From an uncultured Duodenibacillus sp. (GTDB lineage: Bacteria > Pseudomonadota > Gammaproteobacteria > Burkholderiales > Burkholderiaceae_F), in assembly GCA_944388865.1 (NCBI GenBank), contig CALXKM010000002.1, forward strand, positions 85,945-149,944: a stretch of DNA of 64,000 nucleotides, read 5' to 3'. Below the pieces are notes generated by a model. The model searched no databases. It had not been told where the DNA came from and was given only the letters and a program-made list of their open reading frames with translations. The position numbers were made by a program, and so were the translations under genes. Shown one piece after another: positions 56,280 to 64,000 of the stretch. Position 1 is the stretch's first letter; the number at the start of each line of letters is the position of its first letter.

Positions 56280-57209
56280 GTGACGGGGTTTTCCAGCAAA
56301 CCTGCAAAGCGGCGCGGCGCCTTTGTTTTTTCGCGAAAGAAAAACGACGCCGCGAGCGTTCAAGCCGAGGGCATGCGCAGAAAAGTCCCGAATAGTCTCA
56401 GCCCGAAAAGGCAAAATGTCCGGGCGGATTCTCGTGAGATGACGCCAGCGGCTGCGGGCGAAGGTCTTGTGCGCCTATCCAAGCGCATGAGCGAGCTTGG
56501 TTTGGCAAGCCGTCGGGAAGCCGATGAGTGGATAGCTAGAGGCTGGGTGCGAGTCAACGGCGAGCTGGCCCAAACCGGACAGAAGGTGGGGCCAGAAGCT
56601 CGCATTGAGGTGCTCGACCAAGCCCGTTGCGAGCAAAGCCAGCGCGTGACGATTCTCATCAACAAGCCCGTGGGCTATGTAAGCGGTCAGGCCGAAGACG
56701 GCTACGAGCCCGCACGCGTGCTCGTGCGCCCTGAAAATCACTGGGAGGGCGACAGGTCGGAGCGCCGGTTTTCGTACGCTCAGCTCAAAAGTCTTGTGCC
56801 CGCGGGACGCTTGGATATTGATTCGGTTGGGCTTTTGGTGCTCACGCAGGATGGCCGGGTGGCGCGCGCGATCATCGGTGAAGACAGCACCGTGGACAAG
56901 GAATACATTGTGCGCGTCGTCAATGCCGACGGATCGATGCCGCCGCGCATGGATGCGCAGCGCCTCGGACTGCTGCGGCACGGACTTGTGCTTGACGGCA
57001 AGCCGCTGCTGCCGGCGGGCATTGAGCAGATCAATGAAAGTGAACTGCGCTTTACGCTCAGAGAAGGCAAAAAGCGTCAGATTCGCCGCATGTGCGAGGC
57101 CGTTGGGCTTAAGGTCGTGCGGCTCAAGCGCGTGCGCATCGGCGGCGTCAGGCTCGGCGCGCTGCCGCTGGGCAAGTGGCGGTATTTGGCTGACGACGAA
57201 AATTTTTGA
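56280..57209 (+). CDS. rRNA pseudouridine synthase (RluB/RluF-type)
   Basis: 309 residues if GTG 56280 is used; an ATG at 56373 would drop a basic 31-residue extension. S4 RNA-binding domain (LSKRMSELGLASRREADEWI) followed by the RsuA-type catalytic domain with GRLDIDSVGLLVLTQDG, including the catalytic aspartate, and EGKKRQIRRM. It isomerises uridine in 23S or 16S rRNA; the exact site is not evident. RluF-like is favoured over RsuA by overall form. Confidence 0.85.
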   Translation: MTGFSSKPAKRRGAFVFSRKKNDAASVQAEGMRRKVPNSLSPKRQNVRADSREMTPAAAGEGLVRLSKRMSELGLASRREADEWIARGWVRVNGELAQTGQKVGPEARIEVLDQARCEQSQRVTILINKPVGYVSGQAEDGYEPARVLVRPENHWEGDRSERRFSYAQLKSLVPAGRLDIDSVGLLVLTQDGRVARAIIGEDSTVDKEYIVRVVNADGSMPPRMDAQRLGLLRHGLVLDGKPLLPAGIEQINESELRFTLREGKKRQIRRMCEAVGLKVVRLKRVRIGGVRLGALPLGKWRYLADDENF

Positions 57210-57239
57210 AACTGATTTTTTAGAGAAACACTTTTCATC

Positions 57240-58073
57240 ATGTACGCACCGGACTTTGACCCTGTTGCCTTTTCCATCGGCCCTCTGGCGGTGCGCTGGT
57301 ACGGCTTGATGTATCTGGCGGGTTTTGCGATGTTTCTGGTTCTCGGCAGGATCAGAGCGCGCCAGACTTGGAGAGACATGAGCGCCGCAGAGCTCGAAGA
57401 TCTTCTTTTTTACGGCGTGGTGGGCGTTATTGCCGGAGGTCGTCTGGGGTATTGCCTTTTCTATCAGCCAGAATGGTTTCTGGCGCATCCGCTTGACGTT
57501 TTTAAGGTCTGGCAGGGCGGCATGAGTGCGCACGGAGGAATTTTGGGCTGCGTCGCGGCTATGATTTTTTTTGCCTGGCAGCGAAAAAAATCCTTTTGGA
57601 CGATTGCCGACTTTGTTGCTCCTCTGGTTGCGCCGGGCTTGATGGCTGGCCGCATCGGAAACTTCATCAATGGCGAGCTATGGGGACGCGCAGCTGATCC
57701 CAACCTGCCGTGGGCCATGGTGTTTAAGCATTCGGGAACGCTCATTGCCAGACACCCCTCGCAGCTTTATGAAGCGCTTTTGGAGGGCGTGCTCTTGTTT
57801 CTTGTGGTTTGGATTTATTCCATGAAGCCGCGGGCAAGAGGAACAGTTGGTGCGCTTTTTTGCATGGGCTATGGCCTTGTGCGCTTTGTTGTGGAGTATT
57901 TTCGCGAACCGGACAGCTTTCTTGGACTTGGGCTTTTCGGGTTGTCCAGAGGACAGTGGCTGAGCATTCCGGTTTTTGTCGTGGGACTCGTTGCGTACTT
58001 GTATTGTCGTCGGCTGCCGGCAGGTGCGGCAGTAAAAATTAGTCCAGACGATAGTCGCCGCTTGCAGCATTGA
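57240..58073 (+). CDS. lgt: Phosphatidylglycerol:prolipoprotein diacylglyceryl transferase
   Basis: 277 residues with about seven membrane helices. Family signatures [11 protein letters not shown] and [14 protein letters not shown] near residues 136-150 are intact. It attaches diacylglycerol to the lipobox cysteine of prolipoproteins such as the CreA-like protein here; lnt at 23050 completes the pathway. It overlaps rsmE convergently by 35 bases. Confidence 0.96.
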   Translation: MYAPDFDPVAFSIGPLAVRWYGLMYLAGFAMFLVLGRIRARQTWRDMSAAELEDLLFYGVVGVIAGGRLGYCLFYQPEWFLAHPLDVFKVWQGGMSAHGGILGCVAAMIFFAWQRKKSFWTIADFVAPLVAPGLMAGRIGNFINGELWGRAADPNLPWAMVFKHSGTLIARHPSQLYEALLEGVLLFLVVWIYSMKPRARGTVGALFCMGYGLVRFVVEYFREPDSFLGLGLFGLSRGQWLSIPVFVVGLVAYLYCRRLPAGAAVKISPDDSRRLQH

Positions 58074-58764
58074 CGAGGGCGACGGCCACGATCCCCGCAG
58101 TTTCCGTTCTCAGCACGCGAGGTCCGATCAGAGCGCATTGCCAGCCTTTGTCGAGTGCTGCTTGAATTTCTTCGTCATCAAACCCTCCTTCGGGGCCCAC
58201 AGCAAGCAGACAGCTCGAAAGATTGGCTGCTTTTGGCGGCGTGCTGGCTGCCGGAGCTAAGACAATGCGGGCGTCGGCCTTAAGGTCGAGGGCTTGTTCA
58301 AAGCGCATGAAGGAGATTTCCGGTACGCGCGTTCTGCCCGATTGCGCACAGGCCGAGACGGCTACGCTTAGCCAATGTTCAAGACGCTTTTGAAGACGAT
58401 CTCCGGCAAGCTTTGTCATTGAACGACGGGCCGGCACGACGACAATGCGGCTTACCCCGGTCTCGACGGCTTTTTCTATGATCCAGTCCATTTTTTCCGG
58501 GCTCACCAGCGCTTGCACCAGCGTGATGGCAACAGGACTTTCTACTGGCGGGCAGCTGACGCTTTGCACGTCAATCCAAGCGTCTTTGCCTTCAAAATGA
58601 ATGGGGCCGGCAGCCTCCAAACCTTTTCCGTCAAAGAGCACGGCTCTGTCGCCGGCCTTCATGCGCAGCACGCGGCCGGCGTGGTGTCGAGCTTGTTCGG
58701 TCAAAAGCGCCTTGCCGCCTACCACAAAAGGGACCTGCGGCGTGTAGAAACGAGGATCAGCCAT
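58039..58764 (-). CDS. rsmE: 16S rRNA (uracil-1498-N3) methyltransferase
   Basis: 241 residues, SPOUT-class enzyme: N-terminal PUA-like domain ([22 protein letters not shown]... region), then the knotted SAM-binding part with [13 protein letters not shown] and [13 protein letters not shown] at the end. It methylates U1498 of 16S rRNA. Convergent with lgt. Confidence 0.94.
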   Translation of the reverse strand: MADPRFYTPQVPFVVGGKALLTEQARHHAGRVLRMKAGDRAVLFDGKGLEAAGPIHFEGKDAWIDVQSVSCPPVESPVAITLVQALVSPEKMDWIIEKAVETGVSRIVVVPARRSMTKLAGDRLQKRLEHWLSVAVSACAQSGRTRVPEISFMRFEQALDLKADARIVLAPAASTPPKAANLSSCLLAVGPEGGFDDEEIQAALDKGWQCALIGPRVLRTETAGIVAVALVNAASGDYRLD

Positions 58765-59103
58765 AAAAGAAACGACAAGAAATCAAAATTTCTTGGATTG
58801 TAGCCGTCCAAATGCAGTTTTTTCTGACGCTGTTATGGCAACGTGATTCTGACACCCTAAGTGGCAAAGTGGCGCGCACCCAGTAGAAAGGGTAATTTTT
58901 TCTAGCAAGTTACCAGTAAGACTTCTGGCAAGCAGAGCTTTTCAAACGTAAATGAGCTGTTAAAGCTAGCTATTTCTCGAGTGCAGACTTATCCATAGAC
59001 GACCGGCCGCTCATCCTATTTAATGGGCTGTAGGCCGGTCGGCGCGTGGATAAGTCGTGTTCCGGGGGGAGTTTTATTGGGTCGGCTCCGCTCGGTTGCC
59101 GGA
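58765..59103. other. Intergenic region between rsmE and the insertion sequence
   Basis: 339 bases containing the rsmE promoter region, the two-tier inverted repeat at 58986-59056 and the left end of the insertion sequence. No protein-coding frame is supported. Confidence 0.5.
58986..59056. repeat. 71-bp two-tier inverted repeat
   Basis: Outer arms GACTTATCCA (58986-58995) and TGGATAAGTC (59047-59056) are exact complements, and inner arms GACCGGCC (59001-59008) and GGCCGGTC (59033-59040) as well, with 5- and 6-base unpaired spacers and a 24-base apical loop. It abuts the insertion sequence. Functions could include a recombination site or an IS end structure. Confidence 0.7.
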
Positions 59104-60558
59104 TTACTTCTTGCCTAAAATTTTTTCAGTCTTTTCCAGCCCATGCAGAGCTTGGAGCTTAGCCTCCAATTCCTTGGCTTGCTTTTTCTTTTGGGCTCGA
59201 CTCTTGAGTCGTTCAACACCTTTAGCGCCCTCTTTGTTATGGCGCTCTATCCAGTGGTTTGGAGCATGAAGTGCCTCCTCAATGCGGGCATTGAGCTGCG
59301 CATCGATCGTTTTGGCAGTTGCTGTCAAAACCTTCGGTGTCTTCGGAGTAGAGCGAGGATATGCCTTGAAGTTCAACAGTCGATCTTCTCCTTCTGGAGT
59401 ATGCCAAAGGATTTCCAATTTGCCGTCTCGATACTCAATGACGTGTACGGGATGCTTCATCAACGACCATCGGCGTTGGCCGACATCAATGATCTGAAGC
59501 GTAGTGCCGTTTAAAGTCACTGTCAGCGATTTGCTGACAACGCGTTCGTTCCACTCGGCACAGATGCGTGCAATCTGCTCCCATTGATCATCGGCAATGG
59601 GAGCATGGGCATCTCGGTCATTGACGGGAACGATGGCAAATCTGGCATTGTGCTTTTCGATAAACTCTTTGATGCGCATGTTCGCTTCCTCAATGCTTGA
59701 GATGCCTGCGATCCGGAACATCTGAGGCCATCGACATTGAAGTGTTCGAAACATGCGCTCTACGCGTCCCTTGGCATTTGGCGACTGAGCCAGAATCAGG
59801 TCAATGCCCAACGCATTGCAGGCGCGGCTGAATTGAGTTCTTGACTCTCGCCTGGAGAACTTATCTCGATTTGACGTGAAGACGCTGTGCCGATCGCTGT
59901 ATAAAGCGACAGGAATGCCGTATTTGCGCATGTGCTCGAGCAAGACGATCATGTACCCCTCGCTTGTTTCCGTAGGAAAAAAGCGGGCAGCTGTAATGCG
60001 GCTCGTGGCATCATCAATAAAGCCGATCAGGCAGGCTGGCGGATTGTCGAGGCCGAACCAATAATGGGGACAGCCATCAATTTGAATCAACTCGCCGAAA
60101 GCGCCTCTGCGGCGACGAAGGGGATGTTCCCGAGCAGTTTTCTGCTTTTCTTGGTCATTGGGGAACGCTTGCTTGATCAGCTTTCTTGCCGTCTCCTTAG
60201 AGATGCGGATATCCTCGTTGGCAGCCAGTTGCTCGGAGAGCAACTGAGCACCATGATCCCAATATTTTTCGCGGATCAGTTCGACAATGTGATTCCTGAG
60301 CTCTTCAGATATCCGAAAACTGCAAGCATGGCCCGTATTGCCGTGAATCAACGCAGCCTCTCCGCCTTCGCGCCAGGCTTTGACGCGTCGTTGGAAGGTG
60401 CGTTTCTTCAGGCCGCTGCGAGCGACAGCTTCAGTTAACGACAAAAGACCGTGATCGTACAGCTTGCACAGTTCCGAGACGATTGCGATCGTCATGGATG
60501 CGGTTTTAATAGATCTGTTCATGATTTCTCCTTGTGACGGAGCCGACCACGAGGAACA
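59058..60558 (-). mobile_element. ISNCY (IS1202-like) insertion sequence, apparently intact
   Basis: Contains the complete transposase gene. An 11-bp inverted repeat core (GGTCGGCTCCG at 59080-59090, complement at 60538-60548) flanks it, and TGTTCC (59058-59063) matches GGAACA (60553-60558), with a spacing difference between ends. Boundaries are therefore approximate. No target-site duplication was visible, though IS1202-group duplications can be long and distant. Confidence 0.65.
59104..60522 (-). CDS. DDE transposase, ISNCY/IS1202 group
   Basis: 472 residues from ATG 60522, which follows AAGGAG. Helix-turn-helix in the first ~70 residues (MTIAIVSELCKLYD..., GLKKRTFQRRVKAWREGG), then an RNase H-like core with the DDE residues in IQIDGCPHYWFG, LYSDRHSVF and NAKGRVERMFR. 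A Lys-rich coiled tail follows. All three acidic positions are present, so it may be active. Confidence 0.88.
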   Translation of the reverse strand: MNRSIKTASMTIAIVSELCKLYDHGLLSLTEAVARSGLKKRTFQRRVKAWREGGEAALIHGNTGHACSFRISEELRNHIVELIREKYWDHGAQLLSEQLAANEDIRISKETARKLIKQAFPNDQEKQKTAREHPLRRRRGAFGELIQIDGCPHYWFGLDNPPACLIGFIDDATSRITAARFFPTETSEGYMIVLLEHMRKYGIPVALYSDRHSVFTSNRDKFSRRESRTQFSRACNALGIDLILAQSPNAKGRVERMFRTLQCRWPQMFRIAGISSIEEANMRIKEFIEKHNARFAIVPVNDRDAHAPIADDQWEQIARICAEWNERVVSKSLTVTLNGTTLQIIDVGQRRWSLMKHPVHVIEYRDGKLEILWHTPEGEDRLLNFKAYPRSTPKTPKVLTATAKTIDAQLNARIEEALHAPNHWIERHNKEGAKGVERLKSRAQKKKQAKELEAKLQALHGLEKTEKILGKK

Positions 60559-61044
60559 GATTGCCCGAGCAAACCGCAATTAGCCAGTTTTCACCTAATG
60601 TTGATGCCTGATGCCGAGAATTCGCTACTGACCTGGGACTATGAACCTAGCTCAAGACGTTCAAACTACTCGTTCGATGTCTATGGCATTATCTGCTGAG
60701 GCTTAAAGTTTTGTCGATGTGGACCGTCAAGTACCCGAGCGGCGCCATTGTGGGTGGGGAGTGTCATATTGGGCAGGCGACTGATGCCAATAAGTTTGCC
60801 GCCGAGTGACAGAATACGTTGCCGTGCGATGTCAAAAAGGCAGGCAGACAGATGTCAGATTAACTTTGCTCTAACAAGAGCCCTGTAAGCAAAGCTTGTG
60901 ACGCATTTGAGTTGTAAAATACGAAAACTATATGAGTATTTACCAACATTTGGCTGGACGCTTGCTTGAATTTTCTTCGGGCTTTTCTTTGGGATAAGAA
61001 TGGACAAGTGAAAGGCTGATGTATTTAACGTGGATCATTGATAT
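60559..61044. other. Non-coding region right of the insertion sequence
   Basis: No recognisable gene; an unrecognised 30-codon ORF lies at 60717-60809. TTGAGT (60907-60912) and TATATG (60929-60934) with 16-base spacing could be a promoter for the orphan gene at 61045. Stem CTTTGCT/AGCAAAG occurs around 60865-60895. The composition becomes AT-richer towards the orphan gene. Confidence 0.35.
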
Positions 61045-62361
61045 ATGGCTTCGCAAGATGAATCTGATAAGATCTCGGTTCTTGAATTTGCTGATTTTTT
61101 AAAAAAACTAAAGGAGGATGTTTTAGACAGCTACGGCGGAGATTCTCGACCATGTAACGAGGTAATGGGGTGGGATTACCCTCCTTTCGGAAAGCAAGAC
61201 GTTGTCGACATACTCGATCAGATTTACATTTATCTTCATGCTCATAAATTCAATGAGAATGAAGAGTTTTATGATACTCTGACTAGGTGTAAGAAGGATT
61301 TGTCCGAATGGTCTGCACATCTAGGCAACTTTTACCATGGTAATTACGCTAAAACAGTTGTACTGAACTTTGTTTTTATTGCCGGAAGATTGGAGAGAAG
61401 CCTGAGAAATTGCGATCAGGATTTAAGGACAAAAGATCTCCAATCATCGGTAAAACTTCAACAAGAACGAATCCAATCGTTAGAAAAAAGACTAAATTCC
61501 GCTGAAAACTCTGTTGGCGATATTGAAGGGGCGATTGGGAGAATCACTGAAGCTGAGAAGACAGCTATTCAACTTCCTGAAACTCTTTCTTCTCTTGAGG
61601 CAGCCAAGAGGACTGTTGATCAGATAGAGAGCACAGTAAGAGATGCTGAAAAAAATATTTTGGATGTGTCACATATGGCGGAAGAGCAAAAGGAGTTTTT
61701 GGCTAATTCGGAAGAGCAGATAAAAAAGCTATTAGAAAAAAGTAGGTCCGTATTGGCTACAGCGACAAGTTCTGGATTGGCTGGTGCCTTTTACGACAGG
61801 AAGAAAGAGCTGCAAATAATTGGATGGGTTTGGTCTGGGGCATTGATTGTTGCTCTCTGCGCTGCCGTGGGTACGATCTGGTGGCGTGCAGATCATCTAT
61901 TCGCTTTGATGGATAAAGCCAATGACATTGGAACATTTGTACTGATTGCGAATTTTGCTATTTCAATTGGGTTTGTCGGAGCGCCGATCTGGCTGGCTTG
62001 GTTGGCAACGAAACAGATTGGATATTATTTTCGTTTAAGTGAGGATTACGCTTTCAAGGCAAGCGTTTCGGCTTCTTATGAGGGCTTCATGGAGGAGGCT
62101 CGACAGCATGATGCTGAGTTCCAAAAGAAAGTTCTTGAATCTACGCTTGAGAGATATGACGAAGCACCATTGCGTTTTGTGGATACTCGTGTGCACGGAA
62201 GCCCGTACAACGAATTGTTTGAGTCGGAAGAATTCAAAGCTGCTATGAAAAATATTCCTGGGTTCAAAGAGCATGTGATTGCTTCAATAAAAAGATTTCT
62301 AAACGATGAAGAACAGCCAAGTAGACAATTCGATGTGAAATCAGAAGCTGATCAGAAATAG
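61045..62361 (+). CDS. Orphan coiled-coil membrane protein, unknown function
   Basis: 438 residues, no family recognised with certainty. N-terminal ~125 residues are soluble and helical (YPPFGKQDVVDILDQIY). Residues about 130-235 form a long heptad-rich coiled coil. SSGLAGAFYDRKKELQ precedes two hydrophobic segments (about 270-290 and 300-330), followed by a cytoplasmic C-terminal ~100 residues. Base composition is clearly AT-richer than core genes and it lies between an insertion sequence and a truncated transposase, pointing to transfer. The architecture resembles proteins sometimes met in phage-defence neighbourhoods, but no partner gene is present; function unknown. Confidence 0.7.
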   Translation: MASQDESDKISVLEFADFLKKLKEDVLDSYGGDSRPCNEVMGWDYPPFGKQDVVDILDQIYIYLHAHKFNENEEFYDTLTRCKKDLSEWSAHLGNFYHGNYAKTVVLNFVFIAGRLERSLRNCDQDLRTKDLQSSVKLQQERIQSLEKRLNSAENSVGDIEGAIGRITEAEKTAIQLPETLSSLEAAKRTVDQIESTVRDAEKNILDVSHMAEEQKEFLANSEEQIKKLLEKSRSVLATATSSGLAGAFYDRKKELQIIGWVWSGALIVALCAAVGTIWWRADHLFALMDKANDIGTFVLIANFAISIGFVGAPIWLAWLATKQIGYYFRLSEDYAFKASVSASYEGFMEEARQHDAEFQKKVLESTLERYDEAPLRFVDTRVHGSPYNELFESEEFKAAMKNIPGFKEHVIASIKRFLNDEEQPSRQFDVKSEADQK

Positions 62362-62480
62362 GCTATTCAGTTTTTCTTTAGACCGTAACGCTAGGAATTA
62401 AGTACGCGACTTTGGTCGCGTACCGAGTCAGCGAATCATCGCATTCAAATTAAATTCTTCGATGTGGAAATTGAGTTGGG
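62362..62480. other. Non-coding spacer with a perfect hairpin
   Basis: GTACGCGAC and GTCGCGTAC around TTTG (62402-62423) form a 9-bp stem with a tetraloop, 40 bases after the orphan gene stop; without a T-run. It could end that transcript. Nothing else seen. Confidence 0.4.
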
Positions 62481-62636
62481 CTACAAGTTTTTGAACTGAC
62501 TTTTAATCGGAGCCACAGTCCAATAGTCATCAATCTTGCTGGACATAATTTTTCCAAGCATCACGCGCAGGTCCTCGAAAGAGGTATTTCTGTCCTCACC
62601 GATTCGGGCGATGTCCGCAATGCAGTCCATTGCCAT
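62481..62636 (-). CDS. Small hypothetical protein (51 aa)
   Basis: The frame starts MAMDCIADIARIGEDRN with a TAGGAAAC ribosome site six bases ahead and ends at TAG 62481. It follows the truncated transposase on the same strand. No family recognised; could be a passenger of the mobile element, a remnant, or non-coding. Confidence 0.35.
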   Translation of the reverse strand: MAMDCIADIARIGEDRNTSFEDLRVMLGKIMSSKIDDYWTVAPIKSQFKNL

Positions 62637-62683
62637 TGTTTCCTAAATTTTCAGCCAATATACGGTGGTGACTTTCTTTCTCA

Positions 62684-63590
62684 TCAACCAAGTTGATTTT
62701 GCGCAACATACGCTGGCAATGAGGAGTAAACATCAGGACACCTCAGACGGCGCGCGATTTCATGCTGGCGCTTCGTGACTTCCATCATCTGCATTTTGCC
62801 GTCACGAGTCGTCAGTGCCTGCACTGTCTGCAACGTGTTGAGAATCTCTTCAAAGGTGTATTCGCTGCCGAGCGGTGCCAATTCCTTCGTTATCTTCCCA
62901 TTGGCTCCAAATTCCACCAGCGGCAGGCGCATCCGGCGGCGAACTTCGCAGATGATGCACAGCGCCAGGAAGCTCACAATGAAGCGCCCCTTGACCGTCG
63001 CCTCGCTGTGCGATCGCACTGTCTTCATGTTTACATCCGTCTTGCCCGCCATAAAACATTTTTCGATTGCATCGCGACGGCTGTACGTTTCAATGGCCGT
63101 TTGCGCATCGCACTGCATTGTGCTGACGCTGGCAAAAAAGCCAAAGTAGCGGCTTTCCGCATTGATGACATCGTAATTTCGCTGCAGTTCGCATTCACCA
63201 GGGCCGGCCGCAGGAGTCTCAAAGAATTTCAGCAAACCGTTCTTGCTCAGCGCATTGCGCTCCTGTTCGGTGCTGTGCGCAGCGTGCTTCCACTGCGCTT
63301 CGTACTCTTCAATATCCTCAAAAAATGCTTTGTATTCCTGATTCGATTTGGCCTCGTCTCTAAAAATATGGATCCAGACTTTTCGCGATTTTCCGTCGTC
63401 AAAGGTCAGCGTCTTTTCGATTGTTGTTCCCCAGACAGGGTGCTTCCTGAGTCTTGATCGAGCATCACAAAGCCGCGGCATGGCGTCTTCGGCCGCCTCT
63501 GCTACCCAGGAGATGTTCATCTTTGCCGCAATCAGGACGCGGTGTCCTTTGTCGATGCATCGCGCCAGATTCTCCAAGGAGAAATATCTA
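62684..63590 (-). pseudogene. IS1634-type transposase, N-terminal half missing
   Basis: About 300 residues survive, beginning in the FSLENLARCIDKGHRVLI region, which in intact IS1634-family transposases lies near the middle. The remaining part holds the C-terminal catalytic glutamate region (YSRRDAIEKCFMAGK). An in-frame TGA lies upstream at about 63611-63613, and the sequence character changes to AT-rich near 63590, marking a breakpoint rather than a natural start. Confidence 0.75.
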
Positions 63591-63692
63591 AAGGATTTAT
63601 TGTTTATTTTTCAATGTACTTTTATTAGTACATTAAAAAAAGAGTTAGGCTCATAAAAACAGAAGAAGAATTGCGACTAAGACTCTAAATAT
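63591..63692. other. AT-rich spacer at a probable junction
   Basis: About 100 bases of very AT-rich sequence between the transposase fragment and the tRNA. AATGTACT/AGTACATT (63614-63635 region) forms an 8-bp stem. No coding frame. Confidence 0.45.
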
Positions 63693-63769
<77 letters not shown>

Positions 63770-64000
63770 ACTAAGTTTTTATAACTTAGAAATTTAAAAG
63801 TTTGGGATTATAAGCGACTAGTACAAGGAAAACGAGGAGAAATTTGTGAGATAATACTAAATGTATATCGAGAAAATTTCGACGAAGTTTGACAAAGTAA
63901 TAGGAAGCTTAGAATCACAAAGGTAGCACATTGAAAAATATATAGATGAAAAAGAAGGTAAACTAGAAGAACTAGTAGCCAAAGTTTTAGGATTAAGATG
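63770..64000 (+). other. Likely 16S-23S-type spacer following tRNA-Ile
   Basis: Very AT-rich. A small stem CTAAGTT/AACTTAG (63771-63789) follows the tRNA. The segment with ACATTGAAAAATATATAG resembles the spacer motif that precedes 23S rRNA in low-GC Gram-positive bacteria. The window appears to end just before a 23S gene. No protein-coding frame is supported. Confidence 0.45.

Noticed and set aside
58986-59056. Integron attC site
   Set aside because: The two-tier structure is reminiscent, but there is no GTTRRRY core at the right end, no integrase and no cassette array.
58986-59056. Replication origin based on DnaA-box-like motifs
   Set aside because: Only two imperfect boxes occur, with no AT-rich unwinding element, dnaA, dnaN or repA nearby.
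59058-60558. Target-site duplication of the insertion sequence
   Set aside because: No matching direct repeats were found next to the approximate element ends by eye; the exact ends are uncertain.

Overview
The window looks like a chromosomal segment of a betaproteobacterium, most likely Burkholderiales and plausibly a Sutterella/Parasutterella-like gut organism. This is inferred from protein family character and gene order: a complete mraZ-to-ftsA division and cell-wall cluster, miaB-phoH-ybeY-corC-lnt-glyQ-glyS-plsC, spoT-rpoZ-gmk and trxA-rho. Most of the sequence is dense, moderately GC-rich core genome. The two ends are visibly AT-richer.

Layout. 1-8432 is a cell-surface region: an edge-truncated LPS-kinase-like gene, msbA, an initiating sugar-phosphate transferase, two nucleotide-sugar epimerase/dehydratase genes, creA, and a two-gene ABC exporter of the O-antigen/capsule type. 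8451-18878 holds greB, a fold-III PLP decarboxylase, spoT, rpoZ and gmk (minus strand), a large fold-I amino-acid decarboxylase, a degenerate gcvT-like gene and sdaA. 18956-29518 holds miaB, phoH, ybeY, corC, lnt, glyQS, plsC and a metallopeptidase. 29519-46464 is the dcw cluster (mraZ, rsmH, ftsL, ftsI, murE, murF, mraY, murD, ftsW, murG, murC, ddl, ftsQ, ftsA). A well-formed MraZ box and a possible small non-coding transcript lie just upstream. The cluster stops at ftsA, with no ftsZ or lpxC. 46564-58764 holds an MdaB-like oxidoreductase, a Tat-signal DUF362 protein, an MFS exporter, a YigZ-family gene, a membrane glycosyltransferase, rpmE2, rho, trxA, argF, an rRNA pseudouridine synthase, lgt and rsmE.

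58765-64000 is accessory. A 71-bp two-tier inverted repeat precedes an intact ISNCY/IS1202-like element. Next come an AT-rich orphan gene for a coiled-coil membrane protein (438 aa), a small ORF, and a 5'-truncated IS1634-type transposase. At about position 63590 composition changes abruptly to very AT-rich DNA carrying a tRNA-Ile(GAT) whose sequence and flanks look like a low-GC Firmicutes 16S-23S spacer. That end is either foreign DNA or a chimeric contig join.

How the genes work together. The surface genes build and export a glycan and lipid A. The dcw genes make and polymerise lipid II and assemble the division septum. lnt and lgt mature lipoproteins. spoT, rpoZ, greB and rho tune transcription under stress. 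The most notable departures from expectation are the gcvT remnant that has lost its acidic pair and has no gcvH/gcvP beside it, the dcw cluster ending before ftsZ, the possible small RNA upstream of mraZ, the orphan membrane protein between mobile elements, and the foreign-looking right end. No CRISPR array, prophage or recognisable multi-gene defence system was found.
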